A stretch of 64,000 bases of DNA, taken from NCBI RefSeq assembly GCF_010093535.1, contig NW_022985169.1, forward strand, positions 248,001 to 312,000. Direction: 5' to 3'. Source of the stretch: Lindgomyces ingoldianus (Eukaryota > Ascomycota > Dothideomycetes > Pleosporales > Lindgomycetaceae). Each line of letters begins with the position of its first letter. The first letter of the stretch is position 1. The translations under genes and the position numbers were made by a program. Of the stretch, positions 46,210 to 57,159 are shown piece by piece. The notes beneath the pieces are model-generated. The model worked only from the letters and a program-made list of their open reading frames with translations. It ran no database searches and was not told the origin of the DNA.

Positions 46210-46226
46210 CGCTGCCCCCTCTTCTT
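46210..46226 (-). other. Polypurine tract
   Basis: On the minus strand AAGAAGAGGGGGCAGCG abuts the left LTR. This sets the element's direction and explains the left LTR as the 3' one. Confidence 0.7.
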
Positions 46227-49200
46227 AGCAGCGTCCTTACTGCTCTACTTACACAACTATGTTAGTAAAGGTTTATTTATAAAGTATGCGTCCTTCTACT
46301 AAAAGGCGTTCTTAACATTTATTCTTTTTATACTAAATAGCTTACTAGTCTTATTTATCTTATTATTATTATGTTACTCTTTGTTTTAATTTTTTTTACT
46401 AAATAAAAATAAGGCCCTACAGCGCTTACTAATCTTTAGAGTTATCTTATATGCTAACTTTATCTTTAGATAACTGTGTTAAGTGTGTAAAAAAGCACAG
46501 CAAATGCAACACTTTTATTTTAAACATTATATAAAATTATCTAAAGAAAGAGTAGAAAGCACTTCTTTAAGAGGCCTTTATTATAAAGGCCTATAAGTAA
46601 GAGCTTAATAACAAAATGTTATATTAGGTTTAAAAGACCTTAAAAGTAAAGGCTAAGGAGTGTTCTAAACAAGATTATATTTAAAAATTATTAGACTTAC
46701 TAGAGGCTTATTACGCAAAATACTTAAAAAGAGACTTTTTCTTCTTAGATAAGATAGAAGCTTTTAAGGCTAAAGCAGTAAGCTATCCTTCTTTTTAGCC
46801 TTTATTAGCTAGAACTTGTCTTTAAAGGCTGCTGCTATTTAGTAATAATGTAGCTATTTCTTTTAATATAAGTGCCTTATTACTTAGCTAGTTTCTTTTA
46901 AATAAGCCTAAAGGTACCTTTATACTAACAGCTGCGCGTTCTGTAAGTTTTTAGCTAGTTTTTATATGTTTTTACTAGTAAGCTACTTTTTCTATTTTAC
47001 TAGAAACTTTTTCTAGTTCTTTTAATTACTAACTATGTATTTAACTTTGTACTTTATTTTCTTATCTTTTTATTTCTACATAAATAAAAGAATCTTTTTA
47101 AATGCTTTTTTTAGTCTAGAAATATAGAACTATAAGTGTATTTTTATATGTAGGGGAAGCTTAAGCTTGCAATTGTCTTATTAGGTTTAGAGAACTTTAT
47201 ATAGTTTTATCCTTTTTTTTGCTAGTTTCCTAGAGGGCCTAGGTATCTTAAGATTTTTAGTGTTAAAGTACACATAGTCTCCTAAGTAGATTTCTAGTCC
47301 TAGTTATTATAATTTATTTACATACTTCTCTATTATTTCTCTGCTAGACTTAGCTTCTATTACTAACTTTTTATATATTTAATATAGGTCTACTAGCTAA
47401 TCTATTAACTTTTATAGGTCTGTAGGTTAATTTCTGTGTAATGTAAAGTAAAAGTTGTATCTAAAATTAGCTTTATATAGTGTTTCTTTTATTATAGCTA
47501 ATTCTACATTATTAATAGCTAGTTGTGCTATTAGAAGCTATTCTACTTAGTTATTTTAAGTATAAAAGATGTACTTCTTTAGGTACCTTTCTACTTCTGC
47601 ATTTACTCTTTTAGTCTAACTGTCTATCTATAGGTGATAAGTAGTTAATAGTTTATAAGCTATACTAAGGTGCTGCATTGCTACTTTCTAGAAACTGCTA
47701 GTAAATAGCTTATCTTAGTCTAAGATAATAATCTTAAGGCATTTATATACTAATATTATGTTTTATTTTAATTTATAAATAAATTTTTTAGCAGTTATTA
47801 TTTTTTTTAAAGAGCTAAGTGTGTAAGTACTTAGTAGTTTTATCTAGAGCTACTATAATTATGTTGCACATCTTGTCTGTCCCTAGTTCTTTAGACAGGG
47901 GTAATTTTATAATAAAATCTATTATAATTATTATCTATAGTAACTTTAGTGCTTTAATTAGCTAAAAGTACCTATAAGCCTTATGCCTTTATAAGTTATT
48001 CTTATTACAAGTGTTGCATTCTCTAAGCACCTCTATGTATAGTTATTTTACTTTTAGTATTTATTATAGTATAGCAGCTCTTAACTTTTTTTAAAAAGTG
48101 CTAATCCTTAGATGTTTAAACATTAAGAATTTATAGTATTTTTAGATTAAGTTTTTTTATCTTTGCTTACTAGCTATAAGCATGTAGAATTTTTTTATAA
48201 GTTAAGGCCTATTATAAATCTATCCTTTATTAGTTTCTTTAAAGAGTGTAAACTTTTTAGTTTTCTCCTCTTTTTTATTAAAGTAGTCTAGTTTTTAGCT
48301 AAGAGTGTTAGCCTACTAGTTCTGTGTTCCTAGAACATGCTTAATAATGTAGTTAAACTATGTAAGCTTTATTACTTATTTTATATACATTAGTAATAGC
48401 TTTTTTACTATTAGAAATGTAACTAAATTTACATAGTTAGTTATAATATAAAATAGCTTTGCTATTCTATGTAGTTCTATAGCTTATACTTTTACAGCAT
48501 TTAATATTGCTTTTAATTCTTTGTTAGGTATGCTGTAGCCTGCTTTAGGTCCTAAGAACTTAGCAGAATAGTATATAACTAGGTGCTATTTTCTATCTTC
48601 TTGTTTTTAATATAACGCAGCCCTGCTAGCTCTTAGGGATGTGTCTGTGTAGATCTTAGTATCTAATTATAAGTTATACATTCTTAGCACTAGCTTAGCT
48701 GTTATAGCTTGTTTTAGCGCTATAAATGCTTTATTTATTTATAAAGTCTAAATAAATTTTACTATAGCTTTTTCTTTAGTAGTAGTGTTTATTAATAGTA
48801 TAGTAATTTTTAAATAATCTCTAATTATTTATCTAATGTAGCTTAATAGTCCTAGAAATCCTTTTACTTTTTTAACTATTATAAGTTTTAGCTACTTAAG
48901 TACTTTTTATATTTTAGCTAAGTTAATCTTTATTTTTTCTTTATTAATTATAAATCTTAAGTATTTTATTTTAGTAACATAGAATTTGCATTTAGAGAGC
49001 TGCAGGTAGAGTCTATACTTTTTAAGCTGTTCTAAAACTTTTTATACCTTCTATACATAGTCTTTAAGGGTATCTTTTAAATAGATAAGGATGTTATTTA
49101 AATATACTAAAGTAAAAACATTAAGGTATAAGTTAAGAGCTATATTAATAATTTACTAGAATGTTGCTAGGGCATTTATTAGGCTAAATAGCATTACTAG

Positions 49201-52200
49201 TAATTTATAAAGTTTTTATAGAGTTTTAAATACTATAAGCTACTTATCTCCTTTTTATATTTTTATTTTATTAAATCTGTCTTATATGTTAAACTTTATA
49301 AAGTACTAGGTTCTTTTTAATTAGTTTATAATATCTTATATAATTAGTAGAGGAAATTAGTCTTAAATTATATTGTTATTTAGAGTTCTATAGTCCTAGT
49401 AGACTTAGATTTTTTTTTTCTTTTTAGCAAAGACTATAGCTAAGGCTACAAGGCTATAACTTTCTTAGATATAGCCTTATGCTAGCATCCTATTAACATA
49501 TTTTTATAAGGCTTTCTTCTGTACTCTAGTTAAAGGACAAAGCTTATGTGTTTTTAGATTATAGTCCTTTATTAAGTTAATAGTGTAATTTTAAGGCTAA
49601 TGTAGTAGTAGTTCTTTAGGGTCCTCTAGTGTTTTAAATATATCTTTATAGTCTTTATATTTAGGCAGGATGCAGCCTTCTTCTTAGATTTAAATAACAC
49701 TAATTTATTTTACATTTTTATCTTTTTTAATTTTTTTATAAGAGACTTTCTTAAGTTCTTTTTTTATTATTTATATTACCTAGGCTTTTAGCTTTTAGTA
49801 AAGAAATTTTTAAAGTTTTTTTTTCTTAGAGTAGTAACTGCTACTCTGTTTTACTTATTTATAGACTAGGCATTTATTATTATAGCATGCTAACTAGGTT
49901 ATGTGTGCGTAGTTATTAAAAGTTTTTATAGTTATAGTTCTCTAATTAATTGCAGGATTATGTGTTTATAGCTAGTTATAGCCTAAAATAGTGTTGTACT
50001 TGCCTCTTAGCTAAAGTATGTTTATAAACCTTTAGTCTTTTATGTTAGAGGTTTTAAAGTTCTTTTTATAAGTTTCTAAGTTAACTTATTCTCTACTATA
50101 TTTAATTAATAATGTATTAGTAAAGGTTACCTTAAACAGGTTTTTTTTATATAGAATAGTATGCTTTATTTATCTACTTAATTTTTATTTATTATAGTAA
50201 AAGTGCATCTGCTGTCTATAAAAGCTAGCTTAAGCTATCTTTTATATGTAAAGGTAGTTGTTAGGCTATGTTCTACCCCTTATCTTACTATAATTACTAC
50301 TAATATATTATGTTTAACTTTTTTATCTAAAAAAAAATAAAAATTAATATCTTATAAGTTATTATTAAACTTGTCTTTTTTTTTTTATAGATTTAATATT
50401 TTTAATTATAGTAGTTAGCTGCTTTATATTTATAATCTTTAACTAAGTAATATAATATTAGGTAGTTTTCTTTTCTTACTACCTTTTACTAAAAGTAGTA
50501 GAACCTGCAGTTGTCTTATTTTTTATACACTGCCTACCTCTCCTGCTTATGCAGGGGGGCAGTTTAGCAGGTGTAGCAGTTTATAGTTTTATAGGCTAAG
50601 GCTGTTTCTTGCTATAAGCAACTGTTGTAGTTCTTTTTCTATATAGGCTACTAGCCTGCTTTATGCTTATTGTTCTAATGCTTAATGCAATACTATTATG
50701 TGCATTAGTACTAAGAGTATAGATAATTATTAGGTCTATGTAACATGTTAAGAGGGCTTTTCTAAGTCTACTAAGAGTATTTCTATGTTTGTACTATCTA
50801 AACAGGGTGTTCTTTTTATTAGTAATTATTAGTGCTATAGGTTTTATTTTTATAAAGTGTATACTAACTATAGCTTTATTATATTACTAAAGCCTTCCTA
50901 CTAATTATAAGGCTTAGAAGTAGTGTTTTAGGCTTTTTAAGTGCTAGCTTTAGGACTTTAAACCTAGCAGGTCTGCCTAGTTCTTCTAGTTTCTAGTCTC
51001 TAATCTTAATAAAAAACTACTATTATTTTTTTTTATTTATAATATTATACTTAACTCTAGCTATTTATTATATAATGTTAAATATAAGGTAGTTGTTGCT
51101 AATGTTTATCTAGTAAAGTAAAACTATATAATAACTTAGGTAATTATGTTATAAACTGCACTTCTAGCACTTACATTCTTAAAACTATTAGAAGAGCTCT
51201 CTTACTAAAGTACTAGAGGTCTAGTTTTAAAAGGGGAACTACTTTTTTCTTTTTTAAACATTTATAATGTATTCTTAGATTTAAGTTTTTTTTTTATATT
51301 TTTTAAAAATTATAAGGTCCTATAACACTATATTAAAGCTACTAAAGTTTTAAATAACTACTTTTTAGTACACTTTAGAATAGTTATTTAAAGAATAGTT
51401 ACTTTTACATTGCTAGTAAAGTCTATTATTTAGTCTTTCTAATATTTCCTTATCTGTAAGGCTATATTTAGCAGTAATAGCTTTTATTATTATAGTAGTA
51501 TTTTTATTCTCCCTTTTTTAAAAGTTTAGGTAATTTTAGTAGAAATGTCCTACTTTTCTATAGTTTAAGTAGGCCTTATTCTCTAGCTACTTTTATTATT
51601 TCTTTATTAAAAGCAGCCTATTACATCCTAAAACTTAGCTTTTCTTAGAGAGGGGGCTTTATGTGTGCTTTATGTAACTAAAGTCTATTAGTTTTTTATT
51701 ATATTATAAAAGCTTCTTTTTCTTAGAAATAAACTCTAGTCTTTAAAAAGTTTCTTTTTATTTTTTTTCTTTTTTATATTCTTTATAATAGTTGTTGTAG
51801 GTTGTTGCTTATGTAATAAAGTTTTTAAAAGTAGTTAGTTTTTTACTATATATAAATTTATCTTTTACTATTTTACTTAACTTATTATAGAACATGCAGC
51901 AGAGAGCCTTCTAGTCTGTCTATTTATAGATAGCTAGCTATTCTCTAAATCGTGCTGCATAGTTCTAAACTAGGTTTATTTCTTATTTTATAGTGTCTAG
52001 TTTGTTAGCTGCAATTTTTTTTTATTAAAAGTTTTATAAATAGCTATTAGGGCTTTTTTAAAGTTTTTAATATTACTAAATATTTTTTTTATTTTAGAGG
52101 TAAGTGCTTTACTATTTACTTTAAAGTTTATCTAATTATCTGCATAGAGTTAGAACTAAATTATAAAGGGGCCTTTTAAGTGTAGTTCTATCTAAGATAT

Positions 52201-52692
52201 TATTTCTGTGTTAGTTTAAAATGCTTTTTTATTATATTACATATAAAAGTAGCATCTTATAAAGAATAGTTAAAGGTCCTTTAGTAATTCTCTAAAAGGC
52301 TTTAAAAAGGCTAGTCTTAAAGCTTTTTTAGCTATAATGCTTATTTTTTTAGTTAAGATGTTTTAGATCTTTACTAACTTTACTTATAGTTTATATATTT
52401 AATAGGCTTAATTAGTAGCTTTTTAGGGGCTTAAAAGTTTAAAAAGGTTTTATAATTTTATTACTTTTTAGTAAAAGTTAGTAATTTCTTTTTTAAGTTT
52501 TAAAAGCTTACTAACTTTATTACTAATCTACTAGAGTTTTTTAATATTATTCTAGATTAAATTAATCTGTTCTGCTAGAACAGCTTTACTTTAAGTAGGA
52601 ACTTCTATAGATCCTAATAGCGCAGTATAAGCTATGTTAGAATTTAAGTTATATTAAAAGGTTACTATACTTTTTAAAAGAGTAGTGTTTAA
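46227..52692 (-). pseudogene. gag-pol relic of the gypsy element
   Basis: About 6.5 kb of very AT-rich, stop-filled sequence with gag, RT, RNase H and integrase remains in the order expected for gypsy. The RT catalytic Asp pair reads Asn-Asn (49098..49093), consistent with GA-to-AA transitions. It cannot encode functional protein. Confidence 0.85.
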
Positions 52693-53286
52693 TATTACAA
52701 TCTTTGCTTTAAAAAGCACTTAGGTCTTATAGTATTCCTAGAGGGGAAGTAAGACAGGTAGTAGGGGCTAATCTAGTAGGGTGTACAGTCCTACGTACAG
52801 GCTATTAGGCTAATAGAGGGTGATATAGAGTGACTAGATTATAGTTTGCCCTTAATACAGCAGTAGGGAGGCTAGGTTAAACAGTTCTAACAGACAGAGT
52901 TAGAGGTATATATAGTGTAAGATATATAAATAGTATTATAGCTCTTTAAAAAGCTAAATGCTACTTAGTTTATGTAAAAAATAAACTAAATATTAAACAC
53001 ACCTTTTAAAAGTTATTTAATATAGGAACTATATACATGTGCTAAAGTTGCTAAGGGGAGCAGGAGAAGTTTATAGAAGTTTGCTAAGGAGGGCTTCTTA
53101 AGCTCCCTTAAGCTCCTGTTAGTACGCGGCCTGTTTCCCTATTAGACGACGCATTCCTCCACGATTGCAGGCAGCTGCGCTGTCTCCGTGTCTTCCAATT
53201 GGTCCGTAAGCGAGCCCTGTCCCAATCCAGCTAAATTGTGGAGCACTGCCGGTGGAGTTACGCTGGTCCAACCGTAGACCGTAACA
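52693..53286 (-). repeat. LTR, 5' LTR of the element (right copy)
   Basis: 594 bp, begins TATTACAATC (RIP form of TGTTAC) and ends GACCGTAACA. Here the outer (right) 190 bp keep C/G and the inner 150 bp are T/A, the mirror image of the left copy. Confidence 0.93.
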
Positions 53287-53291
53287 CCCTA
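53287..53291 (+). other. CCCTA target-site duplication of the LTR element, right
   Basis: CCCTA directly after GTAACA; matches 45611..45615. Confidence 0.9.
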
Positions 53292-53430
53292 GACGCCTTG
53301 CTAACGCTTTAATAGCCTAGTCCTTTTAACACTATACTTTTTAGCTATTGTAGTAATATTAATTAATTCTCTTAGTTTTAGTAATTTTAAATATGCCAGC
53401 GCGTCCTTAATACAGTCTATATTAGTGGAG
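53292..53430 (-). pseudogene. Transposase relic, N-terminal part
   Basis: The minus strand reads ITTIAKKYSVKRTR and then LLKR, the N-terminal helix region of Fot1-type transposases. It continues across the retroelement to the HTH at about 45590, showing the exact split point. Confidence 0.65.
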
Positions 53431-53469
53431 TTGCAATAATGTTAAAAATTGGCAAAATCTGGTGTGTGC

Positions 53470-53509
53470 GTGCGTTAGGCGAGACCGTGCGTCAGCTGAT
53501 TAAATTTAG
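53470..53509 (-). repeat. Right terminal inverted repeat
   Basis: Ends GCTGATTAAATTTAG, then TA; reverse complement of the left TIR with transition-type mismatches. Confidence 0.85.
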
Positions 53510-53673
53510 TAAGCCTGAAAGAGTTTGTCTCTTGGCAAGACTAATCTGTTTTTAGATAGCGTTCTCTGCCGTTACACAATCTAAAACATTATGCAAATGA
53601 ATAGAAGGCAAGCAGTCCTTAGAGTTTTATTTGAAAAACCCCGGCTTTATATGGCCACAATCAACTATAGACC

Positions 53674-54009
53674 TTAAATTATTTCCAACCAACAACGGCA
53701 GTGATGGCATGTGGGACCCCTGCATTTCCAAATGTGGTGCCACACGATCCAAGCTGATTCCAAACATGGCTCACGAGACAGCACTAACTCGCCGAGATAT
53801 GCTTGCCTCAAACTGCTCCCAGCAAAAAGGTCGACGAAGTTAGTCAAAAGGCTCTCTCTGCGTTCCCCCGACCACTGAAATACGTAGTGAAAGCTTGCCA
53901 GCTCCGTATCCTCGAGACCAGGGAGAAGTCTTCTGTCTAAGTTCATGGCATCGATATTCAGACGTACACCTGGAATTGGGATTCGAGCACCAGGATTGCC
54001 CTCACTCAT
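53674..54009 (-). CDS. Short unknown ORF
   Basis: A 111-codon frame (MSEGNPGARIPIPG...) without stops in otherwise decayed DNA. No domain is recognised; contains a CRGPTCHHCRC stretch near the end. May be one exon of a larger gene or chance. Confidence 0.2.
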   Translation of the reverse strand: MSEGNPGARIPIPGVRLNIDAMNLDRRLLPGLEDTELASFHYVFQWSGERRESLLTNFVDLFAGSSLRQAYLGELVLSREPCLESAWIVWHHIWKCRGPTCHHCRCWLEII

Positions 54010-54300
54010 GGACTTGGGAGATTAGCCGCGTTTATCGCCCTCATGATCGAGCCCCTTTGAACATATCTACCCATTAAATGGTGACACCGGACCAAGAAGC
54101 TTATGGCGCATCGTCTTGGGGCGATGCTTCGCTGGGCCACTTTATTTTGATTCCGAGGTAATTAGTCTAGGATGAACTGCAAAGAAAAGAAACGTCGAGG
54201 CCGTAATTGGGTACTCCATTAGTGCAGCGGTGCAGGCCGTTTTCAGCCTCAGTCTACGGGACCTTCACTCGTCGCGATCAACCCGCCGCTGTGGCCTACA

Positions 54301-54645
54301 ATGTTCATCCAAGGCTTCTGTGCCTATAATTCGCCTCCGCTCTCACTTGTAAATGGGATGAAAGCCGCTTTCGTTCCATCTCCAGAGGATGCTTTCAAGG
54401 AGAGAATGACCGCAAGCCCCTGGGCTATAAGCATAGGGTTTATTTTAGTACAAGACTACAGCGATGTTATTGCAATGCCAAGGGAGAGCTATATGATGGC
54501 AACGTAGCTGAAGAGTAGCGGAGCCGATATTACATTCGAGAAGACGAAGGGCTGGGGTCATTTCAAACCCGTGAAGGAGCAGGATATTCTGGCTTTAATC
54601 CAGAGGTTCATCGACATACCAAGGCCAGAGAATGCTTGCTCCTAG
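54301..54645 (+). pseudogene. Possible alpha/beta-hydrolase C-terminal relic
   Basis: The frame runs from PPLSLVNGMKAAFVP through FILVQDYSDVIAMPRESYMMAT, is broken by a TAG at 54505..54507, then resumes as LKSSGADITFEKTKGWGHF, where YSDV and GWGH resemble the late Asp and His of serine hydrolases. The start and nucleophile parts are missing. Weak but coherent across the stop. Confidence 0.35.
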
Positions 54646-54731
54646 CACGATTGCGTGAAAAAGAGACATGGTGGTCTCGGGAAATGGGGTGACAGAGTGA
54701 ACTGAATCTCGAAACCAGATTTATGTGTGCA

Positions 54732-55170
54732 TTATCTTTCGACGGGGAAAAGAACCGCCTCTAGAGCTTCGACCTGACGTCTTTTTTCCCGATCTTCCTC
54801 GTCAATGACATCTTCCATGAAACAGCGTTTGGTCTGCACCTCGATGAAATTATTGCACACCAAACGTGCAACTGATAGAGTTGGGGGTATTTGCCGATGA
54901 CACTCATATACTAGATTCGGTGGTAAAATTTTTGTAAATTCTTAGGAACATCGTCGTTTTCGATCTCGTCTACTTGAGCCGATCTAAAAGTGTCATGGTT
55001 CTCGGAGCCCATTTTAACTGATTCAAATACGAGGGGTAATAGAAGGGAAGTAATTCTTGATTTGCGTGGTTGGAAGGTAGTCTTGAATAGAATCCCATAT
55101 CGACTTCAGATATGAGTTTGGCTTTTCGAAACCGCCCGCCGTGTCTCCACCTATATAGTTAAGAATAGTG
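54732..55170 (-). other. Coding-like remains, unidentified
   Basis: Minus-strand pieces in different frames: SYLKSIWDSIQDYLPTTQIK, then SENHDTFRSAQVDEIENDDV, then LVCNNFIEVQTKRCFMEDV and DEEDREKRRQVEALEAVL followed by a stop at 54734..54732. This could be a multi-exon gene or a frameshifted relic. The last helix recalls a coiled GTPase-effector-type end, but that is a guess. Confidence 0.3.
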
Positions 55171-57159
55171 TCGGTTTCTTCATGGTACATAGCATAGAAA
55201 GTAGGCTGGGTGCTATTCGTCGTGTGAGAGGGGTGATAGGGTTGATTTCATGGGCTCGAATGACTGCGCACTTGGCAGGATAGCTTGTTAAAATACGGCT
55301 AACCCTCGATAAAGGGCAACGGCTTCTCGCGGCAAGAGAATAACAAGTAGATTAGAGAACAGCAAGCACAGCTTAAGTATTAGGTGCAACCTCTAATATC
55401 TGTTAAGGAGTTGTCGTTATTCTTAATTATTCTAGTACAGCCTAGGTATAATATACGTAATATTCTTCTTAACTAAAGCGTCTATGTTTACCTTCGTACT
55501 GTTAGTAAACAAAAGCAGAATAATCTTTCACTTACCTAACTATCTCTTTCTACTCTATTAGTTTCCTGTAAAGTCCTAATGTAATGGCTTGGCGCAGCTA
55601 GTAATTGCCTAATAATAGTGTTGAATTGATGAAGAAGAAGAACAATGTCCTCACTACAGAACTAGGGTTTATACTGCAACACCTAGGTAGCTTAGGCCTA
55701 GCTCAGGGATAGCTACAGAGATCTCCGAGGTCGAGTTACATGATCCACCTTCTACACCACCTGTTACGTCACCTGTTTTACCTAACACACTCCTTTAGCA
55801 ATCAATCTAATTCCTCATTTCTGCGCCTGCCAAAAGCTTCTCCAAAAGCTTCACATACAACTACCTCTCATCCTCCTTGCCGTACGAATGTACGCAAAAT
55901 CTCACTCATACAGGCCTCAAAATCTCTAAATCGTACAGTACTACGCCTTGTTGGAAGCGCTGACGACGAGCCCGGTACCAAATATTACTCTCCCAACACA
56001 GCCCACGCTAACGGACGCGGTCACAATCGGTCCATATTAGTTAGATATGTTCTAAGTGACGAACCAACCCCTCAGCCTGGCAGCTGGACATTAGAATCAA
56101 TAACGCTCGTACCTGCTAACATTTTGCGCCTTGCACCAAATAGAATTATGTCAACAGCTCAAAGCGTCGAGAGCGACGATGTGATTAGAAGAGAATTGTA
56201 GCATCCGGCCCCCGCATTTCCTTGCACATGGTCAACACGTGCTCTTGCGAGGTGTCTAACCATACCATTGCAGCGAATAATATGTCATCTCTTGAAGGGG
56301 TGGCCTAGCCTCTAATGGGATCTTCTTCAAATGCCCCGTTTCACATACCGCGGCCTCACGACGACGCAGTTTACATACAAGCGATCGTCGATACTGGAAC
56401 GATTCCTGTTGGGACTCGCCCGGTAAAGTGCAAGAGAGAGGGTTAGGGAAAATGAACAAGGAGGCGAACACAGATCTAGGCGCACCCGGGAGTCCTGAGC
56501 TTGCTAGCTCCCACGCTAGGCTTATCGACTCACCACCGTCACCACACGCCAGAATAGCCTCCAATCTCGGTAAAATATTCGTCCCGCCCTCCTGTTCGAC
56601 ACCTCCTCTATAACCTGCCACTTCAGCGCTACTCCCGGCGCCGAACGCATCCCCGTCCCCTCAAGCTCCACGCTTCTTCTCCAATGAAAGGAGTGACCCA
56701 CAAACCACAAAGGTCCTGCGCTCACGTATATCTCGAACTGCAATTCCAGTGTTGCATCGGTAGGTAAGGATATTGAGCGAAACAATCTAGGAGAGGAGTT
56801 GTATAGAGCTGACGATATGGGTATTCTAGTAGACATGTATCGGTACGTTACTGACTATGCGATACTGGGACCACAGATTTGGAGCGGCGCGACATCGTTC
56901 AGGCAGTGAGACAAAAAGCGGCGCAAGCATCGGAAATTTGAGCGCGTGTGACCAAAGTCGATAGAATTCATCACTGCATCTTGAAACCATGTAACTACGT
57001 TGTCTTACTTTCGAATATTATAATATCCGAGTGATGTTGGATCTAACGCGAAGAGGGCTCCCTTGGGCTCGCCCAAGCCTTTTCCGGGGTGTAAGACTTG
57101 TATCTCATTGCAAGACTTTATCATATTTGAGGTAAAAATCTGTAGACTGTATATTGTGT
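55171..57159. other. Low-information region
   Basis: 55330-55620 is AT-rich and RIP-like (CTATTAG, TTAGGTG pieces). Short frames at 55740..56201 (+), 56621..56256 (-) and 56836..56522 (-) have no recognisable domain. I do not call genes here. Confidence 0.35.

Larger units (their letters stand above)
45616..53286 (-). mobile_element. Complete but RIP-dead Ty3/gypsy LTR retrotransposon
   Basis: 7671 bp, two 594-bp LTRs and a 5-bp duplication. Orientation is minus: the purine tract lies next to the left LTR and domains run gag to pol from right to left. Gag zinc-knuckle remains (KVGHFY, about 51540), reverse transcriptase (AKKKKKSK about 49420, LVMLFSLINALATF about 49170, then YLNN at the catalytic box), integrase (a Cys pair plus IDFIIKLPLSKE at about 47900). 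Order RT before integrase is the gypsy order. AT content is extreme and no long ORF remains. Inserted in the host transposon's transposase gene. Confidence 0.92.
43723..53509 (-). mobile_element. Fot1-like Tc1/mariner DNA transposon, interrupted
   Basis: Bounded by inverted repeats and TA duplications. Without the nested LTR element and one CCCTA copy it is 2111 bp, a normal Fot1/pogo size. The transposase was on the minus strand with its N-terminus at the right. Recognisable RIP-damaged pieces: AKKYSVKR...RLLKR (about 53300-53360, right of the nested element), QEKELIKYIKQLYKRSL (Tc5-type HTH, about 45500-45590), YNINKKGFF (about 45260-45285, normally Asp-Glu after the first YNx, the first catalytic Asp), KQAIQDSN, and the C-terminal ALVNKKKK about 44370. 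Many stops: dead. A living copy elsewhere would be needed for mobilisation. Confidence 0.85.

Noticed and set aside
43860..53290. CRISPR-like or satellite array in the AT-rich island
   Set aside because: Apparent repetition comes from low base complexity after RIP; no regularly spaced units exist apart from the LTRs and TIRs.
55740..56201. Plus-strand ORF of 153 codons
   Set aside because: His/Ser/Pro-rich start and no domain; flanked by decayed sequence.
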